In this document: positions 1 through 7,908 of the stretch, piece after piece | How positions within the stretch are numbered: the first letter of the stretch is position 1 | Layout: every line of letters begins with the position of its first letter | The notes under the pieces: model-generated | Told to the model about the DNA's origin: nothing | Databases searched by the model: none | What the model saw: the letters and a program-made list of their open reading frames with translations, nothing else | Source of the DNA: Acidobacteriota bacterium | GTDB taxonomy: Bacteria; Acidobacteriota; Blastocatellia; RBC074 | Direction: 5' to 3' | Assembly (NCBI GenBank): GCA_016196035.1 | Contig: JACPYM010000091.1 | Coordinates: forward strand, 123,758 to 187,757 | Length of the DNA stretch: 64,000 bases | Program-made: the position numbers and the translations under genes

Positions 1-1
1 T

Positions 2-1885
2 TCAATTCCCTTCCTTCACGAACTCCACCGCAATCGGCTCTCCATCAAACCCAAACCGCGCATCGGTTGAAAAGCGATAGGTCACGCTCACGCGTGGCGC
101 GGGTTTGAGCGGCCCGCAGGTCAGCGTCTGGCCGACCTCTTGCGAATAGGTGACGAACTGCACGCGCTCCGGCGTGGTCGTGTGTAATTCAAAGGTGCGC
201 CGCTCGCCTTTGACCGTCAACGTCATGCCTTTGTCCGTGCAATCCACGCGGGTCAGCACGCCATCGGCTTTCTCGCCTTCAAAGCGGCGGCGCGGCGCGG
301 GCTTCACTTCGACGGTCTTGCTGGCAGGCAGCGAAACGCCTTCCTGTTGCGCGGGGTAGCGGGCGCGCATCTCGGCCATGCGATTGACGGCGTCGAGCAT
401 GGATTGCGCCTGCGCGCGCAACTGCGGTTCGGCGGCGCTTTTGGCAAGCGGTTCCAGCACGCGGCGCGCCTCGTCGTATTTTTCCTGCCGCAGATAAACC
501 TGCCCTAGCAGCGAGCCGAGTTCATCGCGCCCCGGCGTCAATTGCTGCGCACGTTTGAGCAACGTGACGGCTTCGTTCAGTTCTTCGTTGGTGATCAGAT
601 TGACGAAGGCGAGCAGGCGGTAGGCGTCGGCAAACGCTGGCGCGAGCGCGATGGTTTTGCGCAACTGTTCGCGCATCAGCTTGCCGGTGGCTTCGGGCAC
701 ATCCTGAATCACGCGGGCGCTGCCTGACAGTTCATCCAGCAAGACCTGCGCGTAGTAATACGGCACTAGATAGTTTTGCGTGTTCAATGCGACGGCGCGT
801 TGCAAATGCTGTTTGGCTTCGGCGAACTTTTGCCCGCGCACTTTCGCCAGGCCCAGCGCGGCGTGCGCGACGGCCAGCTTGGGATCGAGTTCGATGGCCT
901 TGGCCAGATAGGTTTCGCACTCGGTGCGATTTGAATGCAGCAGCAAGTCGCCGAGGTAATACTGCACTTCGGCCTCGCTGAGCGGCGCGCTTTGCAGTGC
1001 GGCGTCAAATTCGACTTTGGCCTGCGCAGTGTATTGCTGAATCGGGTAACTGTTGCGGCTGATGTATTCGCGCAGTTCTTTTTCCAGCACGGCGTAATCG
1101 GTTTGAAAGGCCGTCTGGAAAGACTCGCCAATGGCCTTGCCGTCTGCGAGCATGCCCAGATATTGAATGAATTGCGGCTGGCGTTTGCCGCTATTGCCGA
1201 GCAGCAGGTAATGCACCAGCGCCCATGACTCGGCATAAAACACGCCTTTTTTGTCGCGTTCGTTGTATTCGGGCGCACCGTGATCCACGGCGAACAGGCG
1301 CGCCAGCGGCAGGAAGCGGTTTTCGCGCAGCAGAAAAACATGCGGCGCCAGCGGTTTGCCCAGCGTGACTTTCTTATCGCCATCGCTGATTTCAAAGGTG
1401 CTGTAATACTCGGCCAGCCCTTCGTTAAACCAGGCGGGCGGGCGGAAGGCGTTGTCGTTGAGCAGCGCATGCACATATTCGTGAAAGATGACGCGGTAAG
1501 GATCGCCGCTGTTCAGTTCCGTCGTCAGCGTGATGTAGTTGACGTCCTGGCCGGATTGAAAGTAACCCGCAACCTCACTGACGCCGCCCTGATAGACCGG
1601 CATAAACGGCTGATAGGCCGCGCGATTCTTGAAAATGACGACGCGCATCGGCACCGGCGAATTGACGTTGGCCTTGGGGAACAGTTTGGAGAAAACCTCG
1701 CGGAACTGTTCGAGCCGCGTGCCGACGCGGCGGATGTCTTTTTCGTTGGCGTTGCCGAGCAGCAGGAAGTTTTTGGACTGCACGCTCACCCACGGTTCTT
1801 TGGGAGCGGCGCTGGCAGACGGTTTGAACCATAGGAGCAGGCTGAACAAAATAACGGCGATGGCGAGCAGTGCGAAACGTTTCAT
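2..1885 (-). CDS. Secreted TPR protein with peptidase MA-like zinc metalloprotease domain
   Basis: This 627-residue protein begins with a signal peptide (about residues 1-26). A gluzincin-type region follows: HEYVHALL near residue 135 holds the HExxH zinc motif, and WFNEGLAEYY about 18 residues later supplies the usual third ligand glutamate, as in DUF1570/peptidase MA-like proteins. Several tetratricopeptide repeats occupy roughly residues 300-500, and a small beta-rich domain of unknown role ends the protein. It probably acts in the periplasm or outside the cell. The gene is complete, with the TGA at the very edge of the window, and has its own near-consensus promoter. The substrate cannot be told from the sequence. 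Confidence 0.8.
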   Translation of the reverse strand: MKRFALLAIAVILFSLLLWFKPSASAAPKEPWVSVQSKNFLLLGNANEKDIRRVGTRLEQFREVFSKLFPKANVNSPVPMRVVIFKNRAAYQPFMPVYQGGVSEVAGYFQSGQDVNYITLTTELNSGDPYRVIFHEYVHALLNDNAFRPPAWFNEGLAEYYSTFEISDGDKKVTLGKPLAPHVFLLRENRFLPLARLFAVDHGAPEYNERDKKGVFYAESWALVHYLLLGNSGKRQPQFIQYLGMLADGKAIGESFQTAFQTDYAVLEKELREYISRNSYPIQQYTAQAKVEFDAALQSAPLSEAEVQYYLGDLLLHSNRTECETYLAKAIELDPKLAVAHAALGLAKVRGQKFAEAKQHLQRAVALNTQNYLVPYYYAQVLLDELSGSARVIQDVPEATGKLMREQLRKTIALAPAFADAYRLLAFVNLITNEELNEAVTLLKRAQQLTPGRDELGSLLGQVYLRQEKYDEARRVLEPLAKSAAEPQLRAQAQSMLDAVNRMAEMRARYPAQQEGVSLPASKTVEVKPAPRRRFEGEKADGVLTRVDCTDKGMTLTVKGERRTFELHTTTPERVQFVTYSQEVGQTLTCGPLKPAPRVSVTYRFSTDARFGFDGEPIAVEFVKEGN

Positions 1886-1944
1886 TGCGAGACCTCCGAT
1901 GTTGAAGTCAGTGATGCGACTTTGCCGAGCGGGTTGACCGCGAA

Positions 1945-1973
1945 AATATAGAAGCGCAAACGCAAAGGGTCAA
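1945..1973 (-). promoter_or_regulatory. Sigma70-type promoter for the TPR metalloprotease gene
   Basis: Read on the minus strand, TTGACC (1968-1973) and TATATT (1945-1950) are separated by exactly 17 bases. They sit about 60 bases upstream of the start codon at 1885. Confidence 0.6.
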
Positions 1974-2002
1974 TTCGGGTGCGCACGCCGCTGCCTTTGG
2001 CC

Positions 2003-2008
2003 TATAAT
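2003..2008 (+). promoter_or_regulatory. Possible -10 box for the M48-FHA gene
   Basis: A perfect TATAAT lies 57 bases upstream of the preferred ATG at 2066. No good -35 box is visible at normal spacing, so this is tentative. If it is used, the in-frame GTG at 1979 cannot be the start. Confidence 0.35.
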
Positions 2009-2065
2009 GCCAGCCGTCGCCCGCCTCATCCCCTATGCACTGCGAGGCTCACCGAGGTTCACCAG

Positions 2066-3448
2066 ATGGCAAGCGAAGCAGCAGTAACCCGCACAATCCG
2101 GCTCCGCGATTATCGCTATTCGGGCGAAGTGCTTTCGCTCATGCTGACCTTCGTCGTGCTGCTGGCGCTTTACACCGCGCTGACGTTCTTCTTTCCGACG
2201 ACATGGTCGGCCACAGTCAAGGCGCTGACAGTCACAGTGGCCGGTCTGGCGGTGTATGTCACGACGGTCAAGCTGCAACAAAAGGCAGCCTTTGGCACGC
2301 TGGTGCGCGTCAGTTCGCGGCAATTCTCCGAACTCTATGACATCGCCACCGTCGCGGCAGAGCGGTTGTCCGCGCCCTATGTACCGGTCTATGTCAAGCG
2401 TTCGTCCGAGATGAACATTTACACGCTGGGCCTGTGGCAGCAACCGTTGATCGTGCTGACCTCTTCGTTGGTGGATCAAATGCCGCCCGATGCCCTGCAA
2501 TTTTTTATCGGGCGCGAGATCGGCCACGTGCAGGGCGGCCACACCTGGCTGCGCACATTGCTCAAACCGCTGGGTGCCGACATCCCCGTCATCGGCAAAC
2601 TTTTCAACAGCGTCATCTTTGGCGATTGGATGAACCGCACCGAATTTACCGCCGACCGCGCGGGCTTTATCGCCTGCCGTTCGTTGACGACTTCGATCAC
2701 GACGATGCTGAAATTCGGCGTCGGCATTCGCCTCTATGAAAAGCTGGACATCCGCGAATTCCTCGAACAGATCAACGAAGTCCGCAACGTCAGCGGCCAT
2801 CTGACCGAGATCATGGCCGAACAGCCCTATCTGACCCAACGCATCCGCTCGCTGGTCAAGTTCGCCTTGTCCGAACGCGTGCGCCATCTGGTGCCCGAAA
2901 AGCAGGCGCACACCGGCATCCTGAAAGATTTGCCAACCGCCTTTATCAACACGGCCCGGTTGAAAGAAGTCCAGGATGCCGCCGCCGAGAATGCCCAGCA
3001 ACTGGTTGAGTTTGACACCAAAGACATCCCCTTGTCTGAACGTTCAACCATCACCGATTTCGACACACTCGACACACAAGATAATCCTGACGATAACGGC
3101 CTGGATGCGCGCTTGCTGCTAATTCCGCAAGGCAGCGACACGCCGCATCTGTTGCGCCGCCGCCTGACGCGCATCGGGCGCAACAACGACAACGACATCG
3201 TGATTCAGAGCGACCGCGTCAGCCGTTACCATACTGAAATCCTGCGGCAAGACCGCGCCTTCGTCATCGTGGACAAAAACAGCCGCAACGGCGTCTGGAT
3301 CAACGGCAACAAAATCACGGCGAATGTGCCAACGCCAATTCAATCGGGCGACGCCCTCCGCATCGGACGCCACGAATTCACTTTCAAGATCAAAGAACCT
3401 GCGCATGAGCATTCCGAACGCACAACCAGCCTCACACAAGCCATCTGA
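2066..3448 (+). CDS. M48-like membrane peptidase homologue fused to an FHA domain, with an altered zinc motif
   Basis: The 460-residue protein has two membrane segments near residues 22-45 and 50-70, an M48-type domain, and a C-terminal forkhead-associated domain (about residues 350-455, with RIGRNNDNDI and SRYH motifs) that in this family binds phosphothreonine. Where M48 enzymes have HExxH, this one reads GREIGH (R150, E151, H154). The downstream ExxxD motif is kept (E193 in EFTADRAG). The first zinc histidine is therefore missing, so it may be a non-catalytic scaffold or use another ligand. ATG 2066 was chosen over GTG 1979 because TATAAT lies between them. It overlaps the next gene by 44 bases. 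Confidence 0.72.
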   Translation: MASEAAVTRTIRLRDYRYSGEVLSLMLTFVVLLALYTALTFFFPTTWSATVKALTVTVAGLAVYVTTVKLQQKAAFGTLVRVSSRQFSELYDIATVAAERLSAPYVPVYVKRSSEMNIYTLGLWQQPLIVLTSSLVDQMPPDALQFFIGREIGHVQGGHTWLRTLLKPLGADIPVIGKLFNSVIFGDWMNRTEFTADRAGFIACRSLTTSITTMLKFGVGIRLYEKLDIREFLEQINEVRNVSGHLTEIMAEQPYLTQRIRSLVKFALSERVRHLVPEKQAHTGILKDLPTAFINTARLKEVQDAAAENAQQLVEFDTKDIPLSERSTITDFDTLDTQDNPDDNGLDARLLLIPQGSDTPHLLRRRLTRIGRNNDNDIVIQSDRVSRYHTEILRQDRAFVIVDKNSRNGVWINGNKITANVPTPIQSGDALRIGRHEFTFKIKEPAHEHSERTTSLTQAI

Positions 3449-4037
3449 ACCCAACGTTGACGAAGCTCGCCTCGCCCGCATCACCGCGCTGGCCGAAGCG
3501 AGCCTGACGGCCAACCGCGATTTCTTCGCCCAGCACAGCGCCGCCGTCGCACGCGCCGCCGCAATGATCTGCGCCGCCATGCGCGCAGGCGGCAAACTGC
3601 TGATCTTCGGCAACGGCGGTTCGGCAGCCGACGCGCAACACATCGCAGCAGAACTCGCATTCAGAATGGGCCGCGAACGTGCCGCCCTGCCTGCACTAGC
3701 ACTAACCACCGACAGTTCCTTGCTCACGGCCATCAGCAACGACCGGGCGTTTGATTACGTGTTTGCGCGGCAATTGCAGGCGCTGGGCCGCTCTGGTGAT
3801 GTAGCCCTGGCGATCACGACCAGCGGCAATTCGCCCAACATCGTCGAAGCTTTGAAAGAAGCCCGCGCACTTGGTATTACCACGATTGGCTTGCTCGGGA
3901 ACACAGGGGGGCAAGCAGCGTCATTAGTAGACTTGGCGCTGATCGTGCCGCACCACGAGACACCACGCATTCAAGAAGTACACATTACGATCAGCCACAT
4001 TATTTGTGATTTAATCGAGGATGAATTGTGCCCTTAA
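3405..4037 (+). CDS. gmhA: SIS-domain phosphoheptose isomerase
   Basis: The 210-residue protein is a single SIS domain. GNGGSAADAQHIAAEL and the later TTSGNSPNIVEAL are typical of D-sedoheptulose 7-phosphate isomerase, which makes the first intermediate of ADP-heptose for lipopolysaccharide. The length matches GmhA (about 190-200 residues). ATG 3405 lies inside the 3' end of the FHA gene, so the two are probably co-transcribed. The related DiaA/SIS proteins are the main alternative. No other heptose gene is nearby, so the substrate is inferred from family only. Confidence 0.75.
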   Translation: MSIPNAQPASHKPSEPNVDEARLARITALAEASLTANRDFFAQHSAAVARAAAMICAAMRAGGKLLIFGNGGSAADAQHIAAELAFRMGRERAALPALALTTDSSLLTAISNDRAFDYVFARQLQALGRSGDVALAITTSGNSPNIVEALKEARALGITTIGLLGNTGGQAASLVDLALIVPHHETPRIQEVHITISHIICDLIEDELCP

Positions 4038-4060
4038 TAAAACAAACCAAGGAGCCTCAG

Positions 4061-5533
4061 ATGAAGAACCTATGCCTATGCCTGATAGTGACTGGTTTAT
4101 GTCATTTCAATTCAGTCGCCACCTTTGCCCAACAACCAGCACCGCCGCCACCTAAACCCAATTCAACTTTGAAGCCTGTCTGGCAAGAACTGGTAGTGCC
4201 AGCGGGCAACTTCAAAATCGAATTCCCTGACAAACCGGTCGAGCAAACGCAAACCGTCAAGACCGCAACCGGTAATTACCCGCTGCATATTTTCCTATGT
4301 GAAAGTGGCGGAACGGCGTACCTGGCAAGTTACGTTGACTTCTCCATCTTGATTGACTCACCCGCTTCCATTAAAACCGCGCTCGACAATGGGCGTGATT
4401 CAATGCTGGCACGAAAAGATGCAAGCCTGATCAGCGAAAAAGAAATCACTTATGGCTTATATCCAGGACGTGAGATCAAAGCCAAGCTGGGTAATTTCAC
4501 TGCGCAAACATACCTCTATCTGGTCAAGCAACGCCTTTACAATCTCTCCGCTTTTACACCAGTCGAATTGGCCGACAGCAAGGAGCTTGGCAACGCGGTG
4601 CAACGCTTTCTAGGCTCGTTCAGGTTGCTGGAAGTCCCCAAGCTCCCCGAAAACGTCGCCTCCATTTCTGCCGCGCTGGATAACATACAAGCACCACCGC
4701 CAGATTTCTTTGCACGTCCGGCAGTGTGGCAGGAATTAGCCAGTCCGGAATTCGGTTTCAAAATCACCATTCCGAGTGCCCCATTCAGACAAACGGTGGC
4801 GCTTGGCCCTAATCCGACAGATATTAAAGTCAACCTCTGGCTCGCTAAAGGCGATGACTTGTTTTGCACAGTGGTTCATCAGGGGCTGGTGAATCCGCCT
4901 AAGGATGAGCGCGCGGCTGAATTGATGCTGAATAGCGTTGTCAGCGGGATGATCGAGACTGACCAAATTCAAATTGTCAGCCAAACTCCGCGCTCGCTGG
5001 ACGGACATCCTGGTCGTGAACTCAAACTGCAAATGGGTAACACCGGGACAGGTAGAGGCAGAGCCTACATTGTCGGGAAAAATGTCTATGCCTTTCTGGC
5101 AATTTCGCTTGGTGAAAAGCCCAACGACCAAGCAGTGGCGCGTGTGCTCGACTCTTTCAAGCTCTCACAAAAAAACATGGAGCCAGCGGAACCGCCGCCG
5201 CCGCCGCCGATGCCGAAATTGCGTGAGGAACTTATCCCGCAGGATGCCGTCAAAGTCTCCAACGGGATATTGCAAGGCGCACTGGCAACCAAAAAAGTGC
5301 AGCCGGAATATCCGCCGATTGCCAAAGCCGCCCGTGCCGATGGGCCTGTCGCCATTCAAGTCGCCTTATCCGAAACCGGCGAATTACTCGACGCGGTTGT
5401 GCTGGACGGACACCCCTTGTTGCGCGAAGCGGCGCTGGCGGCGGCGCGGCAATGGCAATTCAACGCGCATCAGGTGAATGGGAAGGCGGTGAAGGCGGTG
5501 GGCATTCTGGTGTTCAACTTTACGCTGCAATAG
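4061..5533 (+). CDS. Secreted protein with two similar internal domains and a TonB C-terminal domain
   Basis: The 490-residue protein starts with a Sec signal peptide (about residues 1-24, ending ATFAQ) and a short proline stretch. Two similar domains of about 150 residues follow, each opening with a VWQEL motif and containing an FKI-I-P pattern, suggesting internal duplication. After a PPPPPPMPK linker comes a TonB_C domain (last 85 residues, KKVQPEYPPIAKAA and WQFNAHQVNGKAV). The start at 4061 has AAGGAG seven bases upstream. It lacks the classical N-terminal TonB membrane anchor, so coupling to ExbB/ExbD is uncertain. The next gene also encodes a TonB_C protein. Confidence 0.72.
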   Translation: MKNLCLCLIVTGLCHFNSVATFAQQPAPPPPKPNSTLKPVWQELVVPAGNFKIEFPDKPVEQTQTVKTATGNYPLHIFLCESGGTAYLASYVDFSILIDSPASIKTALDNGRDSMLARKDASLISEKEITYGLYPGREIKAKLGNFTAQTYLYLVKQRLYNLSAFTPVELADSKELGNAVQRFLGSFRLLEVPKLPENVASISAALDNIQAPPPDFFARPAVWQELASPEFGFKITIPSAPFRQTVALGPNPTDIKVNLWLAKGDDLFCTVVHQGLVNPPKDERAAELMLNSVVSGMIETDQIQIVSQTPRSLDGHPGRELKLQMGNTGTGRGRAYIVGKNVYAFLAISLGEKPNDQAVARVLDSFKLSQKNMEPAEPPPPPPMPKLREELIPQDAVKVSNGILQGALATKKVQPEYPPIAKAARADGPVAIQVALSETGELLDAVVLDGHPLLREAALAAARQWQFNAHQVNGKAVKAVGILVFNFTLQ

Positions 5534-5535
5534 TG

Positions 5536-6027
5536 ATGGCGAAGAAAACCTTACTACGAATCAAACGAATGCTGAGCCTGGCGATGATCGGCTTCGCTAT
5601 CACTGGTGCGGCTTGTTCTGATTCGCAACCCATCCTCGAACTCTCACCTAATGAAAACCCAGCAGGATTGAAAGATAAAGCAACTCCTCCACCAACCAAT
5701 ATCCCAGAGATTTCTTCCCTTCCACCAAGCGCTCGGCCAATCACAGTTTCAGATGGCGTAATTCTTGGTATGGCAATCCGGAAAGTACAACCTGTTTATC
5801 CATTGGAAGCGCAGGCAAAAGGCATCACCGGCGAGATCAAAATCCGTGTGAACATTGATCAGGATGGAAACGTGGGAGAAGCCATTGCCCTCAATGGGCA
5901 CCCGCTTTTACAAACAGCCGCACTGGCGGCAGTCAACCAATGGCGTTGGCGCCCCACTATGATTGATACCGACAGGCCAATTTACGTTCAAGGAATTTTG
6001 ACCTTTCACTTTCCACCACACTCATAA
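5536..6027 (+). CDS. Small TonB C-terminal domain lipoprotein
   Basis: The 163-residue protein has a hydrophobic leader ending in GAAC, a plausible lipobox, and then a linker rich in Pro and Thr. Its C-terminal TonB_C domain (RKVQPVYPLEAQAKG to the end) closely resembles the end of the preceding protein. The gene starts two bases after the upstream stop, so the two form a tandem pair that probably arose by duplication of the TonB_C module. An in-frame upstream start at 5452 was rejected because it lies inside the previous gene and would hide the leader. Its partner receptor is not visible. Confidence 0.68.
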   Translation: MAKKTLLRIKRMLSLAMIGFAITGAACSDSQPILELSPNENPAGLKDKATPPPTNIPEISSLPPSARPITVSDGVILGMAIRKVQPVYPLEAQAKGITGEIKIRVNIDQDGNVGEAIALNGHPLLQTAALAAVNQWRWRPTMIDTDRPIYVQGILTFHFPPHS

Positions 6028-6040
6028 CTCGCTAACGACA

Positions 6041-7006
6041 ATGTCTATCTACTCAATACAACCTACTGACTTTTCCAGCATCACCAACTACCCACTCGCC
6101 TCACGCCCCAGCAAAGTCACTGTGCGCGATTTCGCCCGCCCTTTGAACGACGAAGAAGCAAAGGGCGCAGCGGCTCTGCTCGACTCCCTACCCCACATCC
6201 TTGCCGCCGACACGCTGCGCGCCCTCGCCCAACACATCATCCAAGCCAAAGCAAAAAAGCGCGCTTGCATTTGGGGCCTCGGCGGCCACGTCATCAAAAC
6301 CGGTCTCGCGCCGATCCTGATTGACCTGATGCGGCGCGGGTTTATCACCGGGCTGGCGATGAACGGCTCCGGCGTGATCCACGATTTCGAGATTGCGGTG
6401 GCCGGTTGGACTTCCGAGGACGTAGACAGCGCGCTCGGCGACGGCCAGTTCGGCATGGCCGAAGAGACGGGGCGAATGCTGAACGAAGCCGTCAAACGCG
6501 GCGTCGCCGATGGCCTCGGCTTTGGCGAGAGCGTGGGGCGGATGTTGAACGAAGTGCAGCCGCCCTACGCCGAATACTCGTTGCTGCACGCGGCCTATCA
6601 ACTGCGCGTGCCCGTCACAGTGCACGTGACGCTGGGCACGGACATCATCCACTTGCATCCGCACGCTGATGGCGCGGCGCTGGGCGCGGCGTCGTATCAG
6701 GACTTCAAACTCTTCGCCGCGCTCGTCAAAGACCTCGATGGCGGCGGCGTTTACCTCAATGTCGGCTCGGCGGTCACGCTGCCCGAAGTCTTTCTGAAAG
6801 CTGTCACGATCGTGCGCAACCTGGGCCATTCATTGCAGGATTTCACCACGGCCAATCTGGACTTCATCCAGCATTACCGTCCGCTGACCAACGTCGTGCG
6901 AAGGCCCGTGGCGAATGGCGCGGGGCGCGGCTACAGCCTGACCGGCCATCACGAATTGACGATCCCACTGTTGGCGGCGACAATCCTTTCGCAAAGTAGT
7001 CAGTAG
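6041..7006 (+). CDS. Deoxyhypusine-synthase-like protein apparently lacking the catalytic lysine
   Basis: This 321-residue protein has no confident family name by eye. Its segment order resembles the deoxyhypusine synthase homologue at 17434: GGHVIKTGLAPILIDLMRRG then SGVIHDFE mirrors that protein's GALTPAGLG...PLLEAGF...NLYHDTHF, and EYSLLHAAYQLRVPV mirrors [15 protein letters not shown]. The SWGK segment that carries the reactive lysine there has no counterpart here. An NAD-binding Rossmann-like role is therefore possible but catalysis is doubtful. Its last codons (SSQ and TAG) lie inside the AGTAGTC repeat. It sits just upstream of the inositol monophosphatase gene. Confidence 0.5.
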   Translation: MSIYSIQPTDFSSITNYPLASRPSKVTVRDFARPLNDEEAKGAAALLDSLPHILAADTLRALAQHIIQAKAKKRACIWGLGGHVIKTGLAPILIDLMRRGFITGLAMNGSGVIHDFEIAVAGWTSEDVDSALGDGQFGMAEETGRMLNEAVKRGVADGLGFGESVGRMLNEVQPPYAEYSLLHAAYQLRVPVTVHVTLGTDIIHLHPHADGAALGAASYQDFKLFAALVKDLDGGGVYLNVGSAVTLPEVFLKAVTIVRNLGHSLQDFTTANLDFIQHYRPLTNVVRRPVANGAGRGYSLTGHHELTIPLLAATILSQSSQ

Positions 7007-7090
7007 TCAGTAGTCAGTAGTCAGCAGATTTTGCTGAGAACTGACTACTGACTACCGACTACCGACTACCGACTACTGACTACCGACTAC
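6995..7090. repeat. Long hairpin built from short AGTAGTC tandem units
   Basis: The left arm is a run of AGTAGTC units and the right arm a run of GACTACT/GACTACC units, around a small centre. The left arm contains the stop codon of the upstream gene (TAG 7004-7006). The right arm ends eight bases before the next start codon, leaving no room for a normal ribosome binding site. Confidence 0.85.
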
Positions 7091-7098
7091 TCTTCCCT

Positions 7099-7890
7099 AT
7101 GATCGAACTAGCAATCCAAGCGGCCCGCGAAGCCGGAGCCATTCTGCAAGACTACGCCGAGCGCGGCTTTGAGATTACGCACAAGGGCCGCATCAATCTC
7201 GTCACCGAAGCCGACCTCGCTAGCGAGCGGCATATCAAACAGCTCATCGCCGCGCACTTCCCGACGCATCGCATCATCGCGGAGGAAAGTTGGGAGGGCG
7301 AACACGACGTAACCGACGACAATTATTCGTGGCTGATTGATCCGCTGGATGGCACGACGAATTTCTCGCACGGCTTTCCTTGCTACGCGGTTTCCATTGG
7401 CGTCGAACGCAAAGGCGAATCGGTCGTGGGCGTCATTTACGATCCGTCACGCGATGAGATGTTTGCCGCCGAACGGGGCGCGGGCGCGACGCTGAATGGC
7501 AAGCCGATCCGTGTCTCTGACATTACCCAACTTGAAAAGGCGCTGACCGTATCCGGCTTCCCCTACGACGTGCGCGAACGCATGCACGAATACCTGCCTG
7601 CCTGGCGCGAATTCCTGAATCATTCGCAAGCCGTGCGCCGTTTGGGCGCGGCAGCAATTGACATGGCTTGCGTCGCTTGCGGGCGCATGGACGGATTCTG
7701 GGAGCACGGGCTGCGCGCCTGGGACGTGGCGGCGGGCTGGGTGATTATCGAAGAAGCAGGCGGGTGCGTGACTAAACTGGATGGCTCGCCCTTCGACAAC
7801 TATTCGTCCAGCCTGCTGTGCACGAACGGTTTGGTTCATGACGAAATGCTGGCCGTGTTGCGCAGCGTGCGCGAAGAAACCAACCCCTAA
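7099..7890 (+). CDS. suhB: Inositol monophosphatase family protein
   Basis: The 263-residue protein has the full metal-dependent phosphatase signature: EESWEGE near residue 61, WLIDPLDGTTNFSHGFP near residue 78, and WDVAAGWVIIEEAGG near residue 210. These residues bind two or three magnesium ions and the phosphate of inositol-1-phosphate or related sugar phosphates. Length and motif spacing match SuhB/IMPase. There is no Shine-Dalgarno sequence because a long hairpin ends just before the ATG. The amino-acid permease follows after 18 bases, so the two may share a transcript. Bacterial members can also act on other phosphomonoesters. Confidence 0.85.
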   Translation: MIELAIQAAREAGAILQDYAERGFEITHKGRINLVTEADLASERHIKQLIAAHFPTHRIIAEESWEGEHDVTDDNYSWLIDPLDGTTNFSHGFPCYAVSIGVERKGESVVGVIYDPSRDEMFAAERGAGATLNGKPIRVSDITQLEKALTVSGFPYDVRERMHEYLPAWREFLNHSQAVRRLGAAAIDMACVACGRMDGFWEHGLRAWDVAAGWVIIEEAGGCVTKLDGSPFDNYSSSLLCTNGLVHDEMLAVLRSVREETNP

Positions 7891-7908
7891 TCCGCAACTC
7901 ACAATTTT

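Noticed and set aside
6995..7090. Possible CRISPR array in the AGTAGTC repeat
   Set aside because: Units are seven bases, arranged as inverted runs, with no spacers.
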